Below are positions 1-9,134 of a stretch of DNA of 64,000 nt, piece after piece. The notes beneath the pieces were generated by a model. It was not told where the DNA came from. It did not search any database and worked only from the letters and a program-made list of their open reading frames with translations. The DNA is taken from the IMG/VR virus record IMGVR_UViG_3300042383_000523, positions 1-64,000 of that record; one strand, given 5' to 3'. Within the stretch, counting starts at the first letter, position 1. The number at the start of each line of letters is the position of its first letter. The stretch is from a virus. The translations under genes were made by a program, and so were the position numbers.

Positions 1-510
1 ATTGTACCTCAAGAAATAATAAAAATAATTGAGATCAATACTCCTGGCCCTCAGGGATCTCCAGGACCAGCAGGTGACCCTAGTATATTTACTAGTTCAT
101 TTGTTTCTACTTCATCATTTAATGCTTTTACTTCATCATATAACACAGGATCATTTACAGGTTCTTTTATAGGTGATGGTAGTGGGTTAACTGGTTTATC
201 TACATCAAAATGGACTGGATCTATTGATGGAAGTATTAGTAGAAACTCAGATGTATATGTAACAGGTTCATTTGGAGTAACAAATCAATCTAATACATCA
301 TTATTTCTAATAAATGCTCAAGGAGCTGCAACAATAAAAAGCACAGCTGCTACTATATTTTTAATACAAAATCAAAATAACATAAATGTATTGACTGTAA
401 GTCAAAGTGGTGTTATAGTAGTAGCAACTCAATCTGTAGAATTATCAAATCCGGCACCAAATGGAGGAATGTATTTTACCTCTAATTCATTTTTTGTAGG
501 GCTCGATTAA
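1..510 (+). CDS. Tail-fibre/adhesin-like protein, 5'-truncated
   Basis: Open from the first base in frame 1 to a TAA ending at 510, so the N-terminus lies outside the window; 169 residues are visible. It contains a short collagen-like stretch (GPQGSPGPAGDP) followed by SF/TS/GSF repeats (FTGSF, GDGSGLTGL) of the kind found in phage fibre and adhesin proteins. The same GSFTGSF language recurs in the 1,527-residue fibre downstream, so it probably belongs to the same fibre apparatus. Product class is inferred from composition and position only. Confidence 0.6.
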   Translation: MVPQEIIKIIEINTPGPQGSPGPAGDPSIFTSSFVSTSSFNAFTSSYNTGSFTGSFIGDGSGLTGLSTSKWTGSIDGSISRNSDVYVTGSFGVTNQSNTSLFLINAQGAATIKSTAATIFLIQNQNNINVLTVSQSGVIVVATQSVELSNPAPNGGMYFTSNSFFVGLD

Positions 511-523
511 AAATAAATATTTA
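493..523 (+). promoter_or_regulatory. Candidate promoter (TTTG - 19 - AATATTTA)
   Basis: TTTG at 493-496 and AATATTTA at 516-523, 21 bases before the ATG at 545. It is a weaker match to the bipartite motif that recurs upstream of other genes in the window. The upstream box lies inside the preceding gene. Confidence 0.45.
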
Positions 524-544
524 TCAACATAAAAACAATATAAA

Positions 545-1573
545 ATGGCAAATTGGAAAAAAGTCGTTGTATCCGGTAGTAACGTCTCTCAACTAAACAA
601 TGATGCAAACTATTTAACGGCAGGTACATTAATAACCCCTAACGCTTTTAGTACAGCATCGTTTGACGGTACATTATTATTAGCAGATTCACCTTCAGGA
701 AGTTTAAATTTTGCATCTTCGTCAGGACAAGGTTTAACTATTACAGCTAATGCTGGATCAGATACTTTAACATTTGGTTTATCCGCTATACCTAACAATA
801 GTTTAGCCAATTCAGCTATCACAATAGCAGGTACATCAGTATCATTAGGTGGAAGTATTACACAAGCTACTATATTAGCAGGTTCAGGAGTATTTTCAGG
901 ATCAGCTCAATTACCAGCAGGATTAGTATCAGGATCATCTCAAATTAACTATTCAGGAATAACAGGAGTACCAGCAAATATAATATCATCTTCTGTTTTA
1001 TCTTCACCAGCTCAAGGTCAAGCTTTACTTACTACAAATGGTGTAGCAGGTTCTACAATTGATTTAGGATTAGAAACAGGAGATAGTCCATCATTCGCAG
1101 GTGTAACAGCAGGTAATGTTACAGTAGGTGTTACAAATGATAATACAATTACTACAACAACTGGAGACTTAACAGTAACTTCAGCTGGAGGTAACGTAAC
1201 TATATCAAATAATTTAGTTGTAACTAATAACTTAACAGTACAAGGTACAGCATCTTTCCAAAATACAACTAACTTAGAAGTAGCTGATAGATTTATCTTA
1301 ATGGCTTCTGGTTCGAATACAACTGGAGATGGTGGTATTGTAGTACAACAAGACACACAAAACATTGGTGAATTATTTGGATGGGATTCAGGAGCATCAA
1401 GATGGGCAGTAACAGGTTCATTTACAGCAAATAACTCTGCATTTACACCAGACGCTTATATGGCCGCCGTTGTAACAGCAGCAGGAACAACACCAACACC
1501 AGCAACCAGATATAACGCAGTAGGTAATATTTACGTATCAAGTGGCGACGAAAGTATTTGGATATATTCATAA
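545..1573 (+). CDS. Tail-fibre-like structural protein
   Basis: 342 residues starting MANWKKVVVSGSN, almost the same N-terminus as the large fibre at 2912 (PSWKKVIISGSN). A shared N-terminal block of this kind suggests a common attachment or assembly signal. The body is rich in Gly, Ser, Thr and Ala with predicted beta-repeats; no catalytic motif or membrane segment is seen. It follows a fibre-like fragment and precedes the large fibre, so a virion adhesin role is likely. No frameshift or truncation is visible. Confidence 0.65.
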   Translation: MANWKKVVVSGSNVSQLNNDANYLTAGTLITPNAFSTASFDGTLLLADSPSGSLNFASSSGQGLTITANAGSDTLTFGLSAIPNNSLANSAITIAGTSVSLGGSITQATILAGSGVFSGSAQLPAGLVSGSSQINYSGITGVPANIISSSVLSSPAQGQALLTTNGVAGSTIDLGLETGDSPSFAGVTAGNVTVGVTNDNTITTTTGDLTVTSAGGNVTISNNLVVTNNLTVQGTASFQNTTNLEVADRFILMASGSNTTGDGGIVVQQDTQNIGELFGWDSGASRWAVTGSFTANNSAFTPDAYMAAVVTAAGTTPTPATRYNAVGNIYVSSGDESIWIYS

Positions 1574-1590
1574 AAAATAAAAAAATTGTT

Positions 1591-1797
1591 ATGAGCTTTA
1601 ATGCACAAAACGTAGTTGTAAAAGACAAAACTACATCTAATATAGAAAATACTCTATCTCCTAATCAATTAAATGTGAAGGAGATAGAGATTTTACTTTC
1701 TTTAATAAGAAGATCAACTTTCCTTGGAGAAGACCTAGAACCTTTGTACAATATGGTTATTAAACTACAAAACCAATATTTAGAACAAACAAAATAA
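1591..1797 (+). CDS. Small protein of unknown function (68 aa)
   Basis: The ATG at 1591 sits behind the typical leader ending in gttATG; an upstream in-frame ATG at 1558 overlaps the previous gene and is less likely. The protein is mainly helical, with a C-terminal half (NVKEIEILLSLIRRSTFLG) that could form an amphipathic helix. It lies between two fibre genes next to another short helical protein, so a chaperone or assembly role is possible but unproven. Confidence 0.6.
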   Translation: MSFNAQNVVVKDKTTSNIENTLSPNQLNVKEIEILLSLIRRSTFLGEDLEPLYNMVIKLQNQYLEQTK

Positions 1798-1805
1798 CAT
1801 AAGTT

Positions 1806-2042
1806 ATGGATTTATTTGAAATCAACCTTACTTTTAATGAATTGACCTTTTTAAGATCTGCTTTAGATCCTATTTCTATTCAAGGTAGAGATGCTCGTTT
1901 TGTAGCTTCACTACAAATGAAATTAGAGCAAGAAATTGAAGAAGTAAAACGTATGCTTCAAGACGCAGAAACTCAAAAAATGGAAAGTCTTCAAGACGCT
2001 ATAAAAGAAGATCAAAAAATTAACAAAAGACCCACAAAATAA
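1806..2042 (+). CDS. Small coiled-coil protein (78 aa)
   Basis: The central part (SLQMKLEQEIEEVKRMLQDA) is a charged amphipathic helix typical of a short coiled coil. There is no signal peptide or enzymatic motif. It starts nine bases after the preceding stop and probably shares its transcript. It may assist fibre assembly, a guess from location between fibre genes. Confidence 0.6.
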   Translation: MDLFEINLTFNELTFLRSALDPISIQGRDARFVASLQMKLEQEIEEVKRMLQDAETQKMESLQDAIKEDQKINKRPTK

Positions 2043-2052
2043 CATAAATAAA

Positions 2053-2202
2053 ATGCATTACATCAATGGTATCAACATTGGTGCGAGGTAATATACTTCT
2101 TATATTTTATTTGTTTAGATCGCATATATTTATATTATATATTATAGATCCCTAATGGGAAGTGGGCAGGCAATCCTGTAACCAATCATAATACTACTTA
2201 AT
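2053..2202 (+). other. Orphan start codon and structured leader before the endonuclease
   Basis: The 160-base gap holds a leader ending in aaataaaATGC (ATG at 2053) that looks like a normal gene start here but opens a frame of only 12 codons. Directly after it is a perfect stem (CATCAATG with CATTGGTG, 2060-2082, one G-T pair) inside an outer ATTAC/GTAAT pair. Further on are an AT-rich stretch framed by GATC repeats and a segment (gggcaggcaatcctgtaacc) resembling the Q region of group I introns. No matching 3' half (R, S, P7) was found. It is probably the 5' part of a mobile insertion, possibly an intron remnant. Confidence 0.4.
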
Positions 2203-2919
2203 ATGAATAACTTTTACGTGTACAGTCACATTAAAAAAACTGATGGAAAATGTTTTTATATAGGTAAAGGAACAGGAAATAGAGCCTTTACTTCTTCTTC
2301 TCGAAATAGATACTGGAATGAAATAGTTAATAAACATGGGTTTGTATCTATTATTTTAATTAATAATATATCTGAAGAAAAAGCATTTGAAATAGAATCC
2401 CAATTTTGTAACCAAATTGGTTATAAAAATCTTACTAATATAAGAAAAGAAACTGGTTGGGGAGGTCATTCACACCAACCTGAAACTATATTAAAATTAT
2501 CAAAGCCTATTTTTCAATATGATTTACAAGGAAATCTTGTAAAAAGATGGGAAAGTGCTACTTTAGCTTCCCAATTTTTTGGAAAAAATTCACCAGCAGC
2601 CATTACGGAATGTTGTAGAGGGATTAGAAAAAGTATATATGGGTTTAAATGGAGACATATAGATAATCCTATAAATGAGTCTCCTAAACATATAGTTAAA
2701 AAATTTAAAAAAGAAAAAATACCTCCTTATTATAATCCTATAAATCAATATGATTTAAAAGGCAATTTTATAAAAACATGGACTAATATAAAAGAAGCAT
2801 CTCATATGTTAAAAATTAAAACTAGTTCTATTTCACAATGTGTAAATGGAAAATATAAAACATCTGGAGGTTTTGTTTGGTCAAAACTATTAAATAAGGA
2901 AGGAGGTCATTTTGCCTAG
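2203..2919 (+). CDS. GIY-YIG homing endonuclease with NUMOD-type repeats
   Basis: 238 residues. The N-terminus has FYVYSHIKK..GKCFYIGKG, the GIY-YIG catalytic core (Y-V-Y and Y-I-G elements), and a Glu further on (AFEIESQF) fits the catalytic site. The C-terminal half has two copies of a NUMOD1-like DNA-binding segment (YDLQGNLVKRWESATLAS and YDLKGNFIKTWTNIKEAS), as in intron-associated or free-standing phage homing nucleases. It overlaps the start of the downstream fibre gene by eight bases. Context suggests it inserted between a former start codon (2053) and the fibre coding sequence. Confidence 0.9.
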   Translation: MNNFYVYSHIKKTDGKCFYIGKGTGNRAFTSSSRNRYWNEIVNKHGFVSIILINNISEEKAFEIESQFCNQIGYKNLTNIRKETGWGGHSHQPETILKLSKPIFQYDLQGNLVKRWESATLASQFFGKNSPAAITECCRGIRKSIYGFKWRHIDNPINESPKHIVKKFKKEKIPPYYNPINQYDLKGNFIKTWTNIKEASHMLKIKTSSISQCVNGKYKTSGGFVWSKLLNKEGGHFA

Positions 2920-5900
2920 TTGGAAAAAAGTCATAATTAGCGGCTCGAATGCTGCTTTAAATTCTCTTAATGTTTCAAACGGAATTACAGGTTCTTTATT
3001 TGGGACCGCTTCATTTGCCTCTAATGGAGGTGTAACTCAATTATTAGCAGGACCAAACATAACATTATCACCAACAAATGGTAAAGGTCAAGTTACAGTT
3101 TCATCAACTAGTGGTGGAGGTGGCTTTAATACAGCAACAGGATCTTACGGTAGTTTTTACGATACTACAACTCAAACTAATGTAGCAGGTACTGCTCGCT
3201 CAATGTCTTTCAATACGACAGATATTACAAATGGAGTATCAATATCAGGATCAACAAATCCTTTTAACACTTATATCAAGACTGAAAATGCAGGTGTATA
3301 TGATATACAATTTTCTGCTCAAGTAGATAAAACAGATAGTGGTACAGATGAAATATGGATTTGGTTAAGAAAAAATGGAACAAATTTAACAGATACTGCA
3401 ACATCGATACAATTAGTTGGTAATGAAGCTCATTATGTAGCAGCATGGAATTTCTTTGTTAATTCAGCTGCAAATGATTATTATCAATTAATGTGGTATT
3501 CACCGGATGCTAACGTACGCTTACACGCAGAACCTGAATTTGGAGTAGTACCAGGTATTCCTTCAGTAATAGTAACAGCAAATAGAGTAGATCAATTCTT
3601 ATCAAACACAGGTTCATTTACAGGCTCATTTACAGGAGTATTTACAGGTTCATTATTTGGAACATCTTCATTTGCTTCAACAGCACAAACAGCATCATTT
3701 GTAACAGGATCAAACGTATTTGGGCCATTTGGTTCTAACAGTGTAATAAGTGCTTCTTTTGCTCAAACAGCATCATTCTTAAACAGTACAACAAATGCAT
3801 TTATTCAAAACGGAAATTCATTTGGTACAACAGCATTATTAGGAACAAACGACAATCAACCACTTGCTTTAGAAACAAATGGAACAACTAGAATGTTTAT
3901 TTCTAGTAGTGGGGACGTAGGTATTGGAACGACAAGTCCAAATGGTAAGTTAGAAATTAGAGGAATTGAATCAAATACAAAAGATTTACTTTTAAATTTA
4001 TCTAAATTTGCTTACGGAACAACACAATTTTATCAAAACTATTCAAATACATTTTACACTGCTGGAAAAAGTTTAGAAATTGAAGTTGAGGCTTTACCTT
4101 TATTACAATTAGCTGTTAACAATGCTGGTTCCCAAGGTAAAGTTATATTTCCAAACGGTAACGTAGGTATTGGAACAACAAGTCCTGGAGGTAAATTACA
4201 TATTTCTGGTGCAGGTTCTGGCCTCGCATTAACTTTTGGTAATAGTGTTCCTAATAATCCTTTATTTATAAATACTTATGGGGATTGGAGTGGAATTGGT
4301 ATGGATCAATCAAATGCTGGTCTTAGGCTTGTTGGAGATTATACTAGTGGAGCTTCATTAGTTGATATAGGATATTACTCATCAGGTACAGTATCTCATG
4401 CTAATTGGGTTAGTAAGGTTAAAGTAATGCAGAGTGGTAACGTAGGTATTGGTACAACAAGTCCAACTTACAAATTTGAAGTAAGTGATGGTACAAGAAC
4501 AGGAGTAATAAACCCAAACTCAGGGTTAGACGCAATCTTTATAGGGGTTACTCAATCCAAACCATTAATTTTTGGAACTGGTGACACAGAAAGAATGCGT
4601 ATTACTTCAGCAGGTAACGTACTAATAGGTACAACCACAGATGGTGGAAATAGGCTTGAAGTAGTTGGGACAGCAAATAATTGGGCAGGAAGCTTTACAG
4701 GAAATACAACAACTGGCCAATCTTATGGAGCAATTGTAAGAGGTGGAACAAATAGTTCAGATGTTGCTTTTAATGTAAATAACGCAGCAAATTCAACAAC
4801 CTACCTTAACGTAAGAGGAGATGGTAACGTAGGAATTGGAACAACTTCGCCTGATGCTCCATTAGATATTGAGAATACAAATGCAACATCTATAATTTAC
4901 CAAAGAACAGGTGTATCTGCTAAGAAATGGGGTTTTGTTAGTGATAATAGTAATACTTATTGGAGCAATATAACTGATAACACATTACCGTTTACATTAA
5001 GTAATAGCGGTAACGTAGGTATTGGAACAACAGGCCCTTCTCAAAAATTAGATGTAAGCGGAAGTGCTTATATTGCTGGTAATATTATTCTTCCTCAAAA
5101 CCCTACAGGTACTACATATGGAAATGGTGTGTCTGCCTCTCCTCCATATATGATAAATCAAGGAGCAGGTGATAATGACGCTATACGATTCTATGCAGAA
5201 TCTGCTGCTACTAATCAGGTAAGTATGGTATTTGAGGTAAACGATGATATAGAAACTGCCGGTAGTGAATGGATATGGAGAAATAAAAAAACTTATGGAG
5301 GCTATGAAGCTACTACTCCTATGCGCCTTAGTGGGGCAGGTGAATTAGAGGTTTCAAAAATTGTAGCTACATCAATAACAGGTTCTTTATTAGGGACAGC
5401 ATCATTTGCTCAAACAGCATCATTCTTAAACAGTACAACAAACGCCTTTATACAAAACGGAAATTCATTTGGAACAACAGCATTATTAGGAACAAATGAT
5501 AATCAACCACTTGCTTTAGAGACTAATGGAACAACTAGAATGTTTATTTCTAGTAGTGGTGACGTAGGTATTGGAACGACAAGTTCATTAGGGCCATTAG
5601 AGGTATATAGAGGAAATTCTGGCGGATTAGGTGGACATATTATTGTAAATAATAATGGATTAGCAATTGGTAGTTCAACCGCTTTAATGTTTGGAGATGG
5701 TCCTATAAACGGTATTCGTGGTGCAATTTCAACAACTACAGAAGACTCTCCGTACTATGGGCAGATGGACTTTAAGACAGGTGCTGATATTTATAGTAAT
5801 TTGTTTACAAGAATGACTATAAAAGGAAACGGTAACGTAGGTATTGGAACAACAAGTCCATCTTATAAATTAGATGTTTTAGGAGATATTGGAGCTTATG

Positions 5901-7495
5901 CAAATGGAGACAACAACGGATTTATTGGTACGGCAGGAGGTACGCATATACTTTCTCTAACAAGGTCTACAAATAATGCAAAATTAGCAGGATATGATGG
6001 AGTTATTTTTTATACAAATGCAACTACATTAGCAGGAGGTAGTGAAAGAATGCGAATCACTTCAGCAGGTGATGTAGGAATTGGAACAACAAGTCCTAAC
6101 AGGCTATTAACAGTAGCTGGAACAACATCAGGATTAATAGCTCTAAATGCTTCAAGTTATAGAAATACAACAATAGGTTCGGATTCTGTAGGTAATTTTA
6201 TTGTATATGATGATACTGCATCTTCATATAGAATGGTGATTAATTCATCAGGTAACGTAGGTATTGGAACGACAACACCGCAAAGAAAACTAGACGTAAT
6301 ATCAGGAGCTAATAATTTTGTTTCTGTGGGGATAGATGCTGTAGCAGTTGGACAATGGGCTGGTCTTCATTTTGGATATGCAGAAGGTGCTAATAACTTG
6401 TATAGAAAATCTGCAATAGTCTTTGAAAGAACAGATTTAACATCAAATAACGCTCAAGGAAAAGTACACATATTAAACGGGCCTCAAGGAAATGCAGATA
6501 GTGCTACTTTAGCTGATTCTAAGTTAACAATTGCAGAAAACGGCAACGTTGGTATTGGAACAACAAATCCATTATATAAATTAGATGTTAATGGCACTGG
6601 AAGATTTTCAAGCGATCTATTAACAAATGCTAGATTTGGTGTTGGTAGTACAAATATAAACTCTAGAGTGTTTGCATCTGCTTTTTCAGGGGAACTTGCA
6701 ACCGCTATCTTTACAACATTTGATAGTGCTCAAGGTACACAAGAAGCGGCTAGATTTTCAACATCTGACCTTACTACTGGAGCTGTAAGAATTTACCCTC
6801 GTGTTGGGGTAGCAAATTTTAATGGAATAACTGTAGCAGATAGTGCAGTTATAGTTAATGCTACAACTAAACCAATACTTTTAGGAGTACAGGATGGTTC
6901 AGCTGTTCAATTTACAGAAACAGATATTCGCATTGGAACTAATAATTCAGAAAAAATGCGTATCACTTCATCTGGAAATGTAGGTATTGGAATATCAACA
7001 CCTACCTTAGGAACTTTACAAGTAAATGGAAATGTATTTGCAACTTCATTTACAGGTTCTTTACAAGTAACTAGTAGTCTTTCTTATAATAGCTCATTAT
7101 CTACTTCTAACGTAAATGGAGAAATAGCATATTGGGGAGGAGGAACAGTAGCAGCAGGAACACTATACTATTATGATTCATCAGGAAACTGGACAGCAGC
7201 AGATGCTGATGCTGAATCTACATCAACAGGAATGTTAGGAATAGCATTAGCAGCAGGAACAGCTTCAACAGTAGGAATACTATTAAGAGGACATGCTAGA
7301 TTTACAGGAGTATCAAGTTTTACAGGAACTACTACAGTAGGAGCAAAATTATATGTATCGACAACAGCCGGAGCATTTTCACAAACAGCACCAACAGGTA
7401 CAGGAGATGTCGTTAGAATAATAGGATATGTACAAAGTACAGCAAATGATCAAATTTATTTCTGCCCAGATACAACTTGGGTTACATTATTATAA
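2912..7495 (+). CDS. Large tail-fibre protein with GNVGIGTTSP repeats
   Basis: 1,527 residues. After the PSWKKVIISGSN block (residues 2-13) and a jelly-roll-like region (about 75-230), the protein consists of many spaced repeats of G-N/D-V-G-I-G-T-T-S-P followed by a K-L-D/E-V type strand, a pattern common in long phage tail fibres. The C-terminus (from about residue 1395) is a Gly/Thr-rich beta domain; no S74 chaperone signature is evident. The start is TTG with GGAGG five bases upstream, unusual here; the GIY-YIG gene overlaps it. Two internal 177-base segments are near-identical, indicating duplication. Confidence 0.85.
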   Translation: MPSWKKVIISGSNAALNSLNVSNGITGSLFGTASFASNGGVTQLLAGPNITLSPTNGKGQVTVSSTSGGGGFNTATGSYGSFYDTTTQTNVAGTARSMSFNTTDITNGVSISGSTNPFNTYIKTENAGVYDIQFSAQVDKTDSGTDEIWIWLRKNGTNLTDTATSIQLVGNEAHYVAAWNFFVNSAANDYYQLMWYSPDANVRLHAEPEFGVVPGIPSVIVTANRVDQFLSNTGSFTGSFTGVFTGSLFGTSSFASTAQTASFVTGSNVFGPFGSNSVISASFAQTASFLNSTTNAFIQNGNSFGTTALLGTNDNQPLALETNGTTRMFISSSGDVGIGTTSPNGKLEIRGIESNTKDLLLNLSKFAYGTTQFYQNYSNTFYTAGKSLEIEVEALPLLQLAVNNAGSQGKVIFPNGNVGIGTTSPGGKLHISGAGSGLALTFGNSVPNNPLFINTYGDWSGIGMDQSNAGLRLVGDYTSGASLVDIGYYSSGTVSHANWVSKVKVMQSGNVGIGTTSPTYKFEVSDGTRTGVINPNSGLDAIFIGVTQSKPLIFGTGDTERMRITSAGNVLIGTTTDGGNRLEVVGTANNWAGSFTGNTTTGQSYGAIVRGGTNSSDVAFNVNNAANSTTYLNVRGDGNVGIGTTSPDAPLDIENTNATSIIYQRTGVSAKKWGFVSDNSNTYWSNITDNTLPFTLSNSGNVGIGTTGPSQKLDVSGSAYIAGNIILPQNPTGTTYGNGVSASPPYMINQGAGDNDAIRFYAESAATNQVSMVFEVNDDIETAGSEWIWRNKKTYGGYEATTPMRLSGAGELEVSKIVATSITGSLLGTASFAQTASFLNSTTNAFIQNGNSFGTTALLGTNDNQPLALETNGTTRMFISSSGDVGIGTTSSLGPLEVYRGNSGGLGGHIIVNNNGLAIGSSTALMFGDGPINGIRGAISTTTEDSPYYGQMDFKTGADIYSNLFTRMTIKGNGNVGIGTTSPSYKLDVLGDIGAYANGDNNGFIGTAGGTHILSLTRSTNNAKLAGYDGVIFYTNATTLAGGSERMRITSAGDVGIGTTSPNRLLTVAGTTSGLIALNASSYRNTTIGSDSVGNFIVYDDTASSYRMVINSSGNVGIGTTTPQRKLDVISGANNFVSVGIDAVAVGQWAGLHFGYAEGANNLYRKSAIVFERTDLTSNNAQGKVHILNGPQGNADSATLADSKLTIAENGNVGIGTTNPLYKLDVNGTGRFSSDLLTNARFGVGSTNINSRVFASAFSGELATAIFTTFDSAQGTQEAARFSTSDLTTGAVRIYPRVGVANFNGITVADSAVIVNATTKPILLGVQDGSAVQFTETDIRIGTNNSEKMRITSSGNVGIGISTPTLGTLQVNGNVFATSFTGSLQVTSSLSYNSSLSTSNVNGEIAYWGGGTVAAGTLYYYDSSGNWTAADADAESTSTGMLGIALAAGTASTVGILLRGHARFTGVSSFTGTTTVGAKLYVSTTAGAFSQTAPTGTGDVVRIIGYVQSTANDQIYFCPDTTWVTLL
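3761..3937 (+). repeat. Direct repeat copy 1 in fibre gene
   Basis: A 177-base block encoding AQTASFLNSTTNAFIQNG through DVGIGTTS. It recurs with the same length and few substitutions at 5408-5584 in the same reading frame. Confidence 0.9.
5408..5584 (+). repeat. Direct repeat copy 2 in fibre gene
   Basis: Second copy of the 177-base block at 3761-3937. Most differences are silent (for example aacgac/aatgat), so the duplicated protein segment is nearly unchanged. Confidence 0.9.
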
Positions 7496-7496
7496 T

Positions 7497-8093
7497 ATGG
7501 CATATATAGAAAAAGAATTAGTATTTCAAGAAAGTAAAATATACTTCGCAGACGCTACATCACCTACTGGAGAGAAAGCAGTAATGATGGATTGGGAAGA
7601 TCCTATCATGTATGCTTCGGCACAGTACGTAGCAGAGAATGGAGGAAATATTCTAGAGATAGGATATGGTATGGGAATATCAGCAAATTACATACAATCA
7701 TTCAGACCTACCTCTCATACAGTAGTTGAAATACATCCTGAAATAGCTAGTCAAGCAAGAAGATGGTCAAAGGGAGGAGAAGGAATAACAGTTTTAGAAG
7801 GAGATTGGTATAAGATAAAAAGTCAAATAGAAGAAAGAGGTCCTTATGATGGAATCTTTTACGATGCTTATGGAGATGACAATGAAAAAAAAATAGTAGA
7901 TTTTTGTATATCGATATTAAATAAAGGAGGAAGATTTACCTTATGGAATCCGCTACCTTACCCATTCACAGGTCAGAGGAAAGTTGAAAACGAACAACTT
8001 ACCTACGATATTATAGACCTATCAGGAATAAATGTACCAGATAACGATTACTTTAAACACGACGTTTACTACTTACCAAAAATACAGTTCTAA
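7497..8093 (+). CDS. SAM-dependent methyltransferase, GAMT/RMT2-like
   Basis: 198 residues from the ATG at 7497, two bases after the fibre stop. The sequence VMMDWEDPIMYASAQYV, ILEIGYGMGISA (SAM-binding motif I), VVEIHPEI (acidic end of strand 2) and YDGIFYDAYG match guanidinoacetate methyltransferase and the arginine methyltransferase RMT2 family. The fold is complete for a small class I enzyme. A small-molecule guanidino or an arginine side chain would be the family's usual substrate, but the phage substrate is unknown. Its place among tail-fibre genes suggests a virion protein target. An upstream in-frame start at 7428 overlaps the fibre and is less likely. Confidence 0.8.
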   Translation: MAYIEKELVFQESKIYFADATSPTGEKAVMMDWEDPIMYASAQYVAENGGNILEIGYGMGISANYIQSFRPTSHTVVEIHPEIASQARRWSKGGEGITVLEGDWYKIKSQIEERGPYDGIFYDAYGDDNEKKIVDFCISILNKGGRFTLWNPLPYPFTGQRKVENEQLTYDIIDLSGINVPDNDYFKHDVYYLPKIQF

Positions 8094-8779
8094 TGCCAAC
8101 AATAAATACAGCAACAAGTCAAGGAGGATACCTTATTCTGAATGCCGCCGCTTCTTTTAACATATGGGAAGACCTTATTTTAAATACTACAAATGCCGGT
8201 ACTAATGTTACAAGTCCTTCTACTATATTTTCATTAACCGGATATACATCAGCTAGAGGAGGAACATGGTTTAGTAGGAGAGGGTATTTAACATTTGACA
8301 CATCTACAATCCCAGGAGCACTTACAGCTCTCTCGCTAAACATATATGTTGAAGCTGTATCAAATTTCCCAGATGCAATTATACAGTCCACACCTTCTCC
8401 TAATACATCAACAGTTTTAGCTACTTCAGACTGGCAGTATGTAGACGAACAAGTTTTTTCAGATCCCTTTAGTCCTTCAGTAGGTTGGATGAATATAGAG
8501 TTAAATGCAGCTGCAGTAACTACTGCTCAGGATGAAAATTATATCAATTTTGTGGTAAGAGACAATTACTACGACTACGACTATCTTAACAACCTAACAG
8601 ACCCAACTGTAGTAGTTTCTACAGAATATAGATATAACTACGCTAGTTTTATTCCATATCTAGATTATACAAGTTATGAATATGGACAAACAGTAAACGG
8701 AATAATTGCTGCCAATATGGCTAATGTAGACGGAGTACCAAAATTATATATAACTAGAGTATTAGGAGTATTCAATTAA
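8093..8779 (+). CDS. Beta-rich fibre-associated protein
   Basis: 228 residues starting at an ATG that overlaps the preceding stop (TAATG). A segment RGYLTFDTSTIPGALTALSLNIYV is like the beta-sandwich seen in DNRLRE/CBM96-type surface proteins, in which a rigid strand precedes the domain core. No signal peptide is present, so it is more likely a virion component than an exported protein. Family assignment is tentative. Confidence 0.6.
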   Translation: MPTINTATSQGGYLILNAAASFNIWEDLILNTTNAGTNVTSPSTIFSLTGYTSARGGTWFSRRGYLTFDTSTIPGALTALSLNIYVEAVSNFPDAIIQSTPSPNTSTVLATSDWQYVDEQVFSDPFSPSVGWMNIELNAAAVTTAQDENYINFVVRDNYYDYDYLNNLTDPTVVVSTEYRYNYASFIPYLDYTSYEYGQTVNGIIAANMANVDGVPKLYITRVLGVFN

Positions 8780-8802
8780 AAATAAAATTAAAACTAAATA
8801 TT

Positions 8803-9123
8803 ATGATAAATTACACATGGACATTTCCCGCTTTCGATTGCGTAATCGATGAAGACGGACTACAAACAGTAGTAACAACAGTACATTGGATACTAACAGG
8901 TACTGATGAAGACAACATATCAGCAACTATATATGGTGCTCAATCTGTTGGACAACCAAACCCAGAAGCATTTACACCATTTCCAGATATATCAGAAGAA
9001 CAAGTAATAGGATGGATGGAAAGCAGTATGGATGTAGATGCTTTAGAAGTAAATATAGCAACTCAAATTGATTTAATTAAAAACCCAGTAACAGAAGTAT
9101 TACCAGCTCCTTGGAGCAATTAA
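8803..9123 (+). CDS. Tail-fibre-linked small protein (106 aa)
   Basis: The start YTWTFPAFDCVIDEDGLQTV followed by a beta-type VHWILTGTD segment is a pattern I associate with short proteins next to fibre genes in T4-like aquatic phages; the function is not known. The C-terminal half is acidic and helical. The gene is spaced 23 bases from its neighbour upstream and probably lies in the same operon. Confidence 0.6.
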   Translation: MINYTWTFPAFDCVIDEDGLQTVVTTVHWILTGTDEDNISATIYGAQSVGQPNPEAFTPFPDISEEQVIGWMESSMDVDALEVNIATQIDLIKNPVTEVLPAPWSN

Positions 9124-9134
9124 AATTAAATAAT

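Noticed and set aside
1018-1365. Minus-strand open frame of 115 codons
   Set aside because: It is fully inside the fibre gene on the plus strand, which has normal coding character; all convincing genes in the window are on the plus strand.
2041-2919. Complete group I intron around the GIY-YIG gene
   Set aside because: The 5' part has an intron-like segment and hairpins, but I found no R/S (P7) sequences or terminal G that would restore an ATG, so only a remnant or free-standing insertion is supported.
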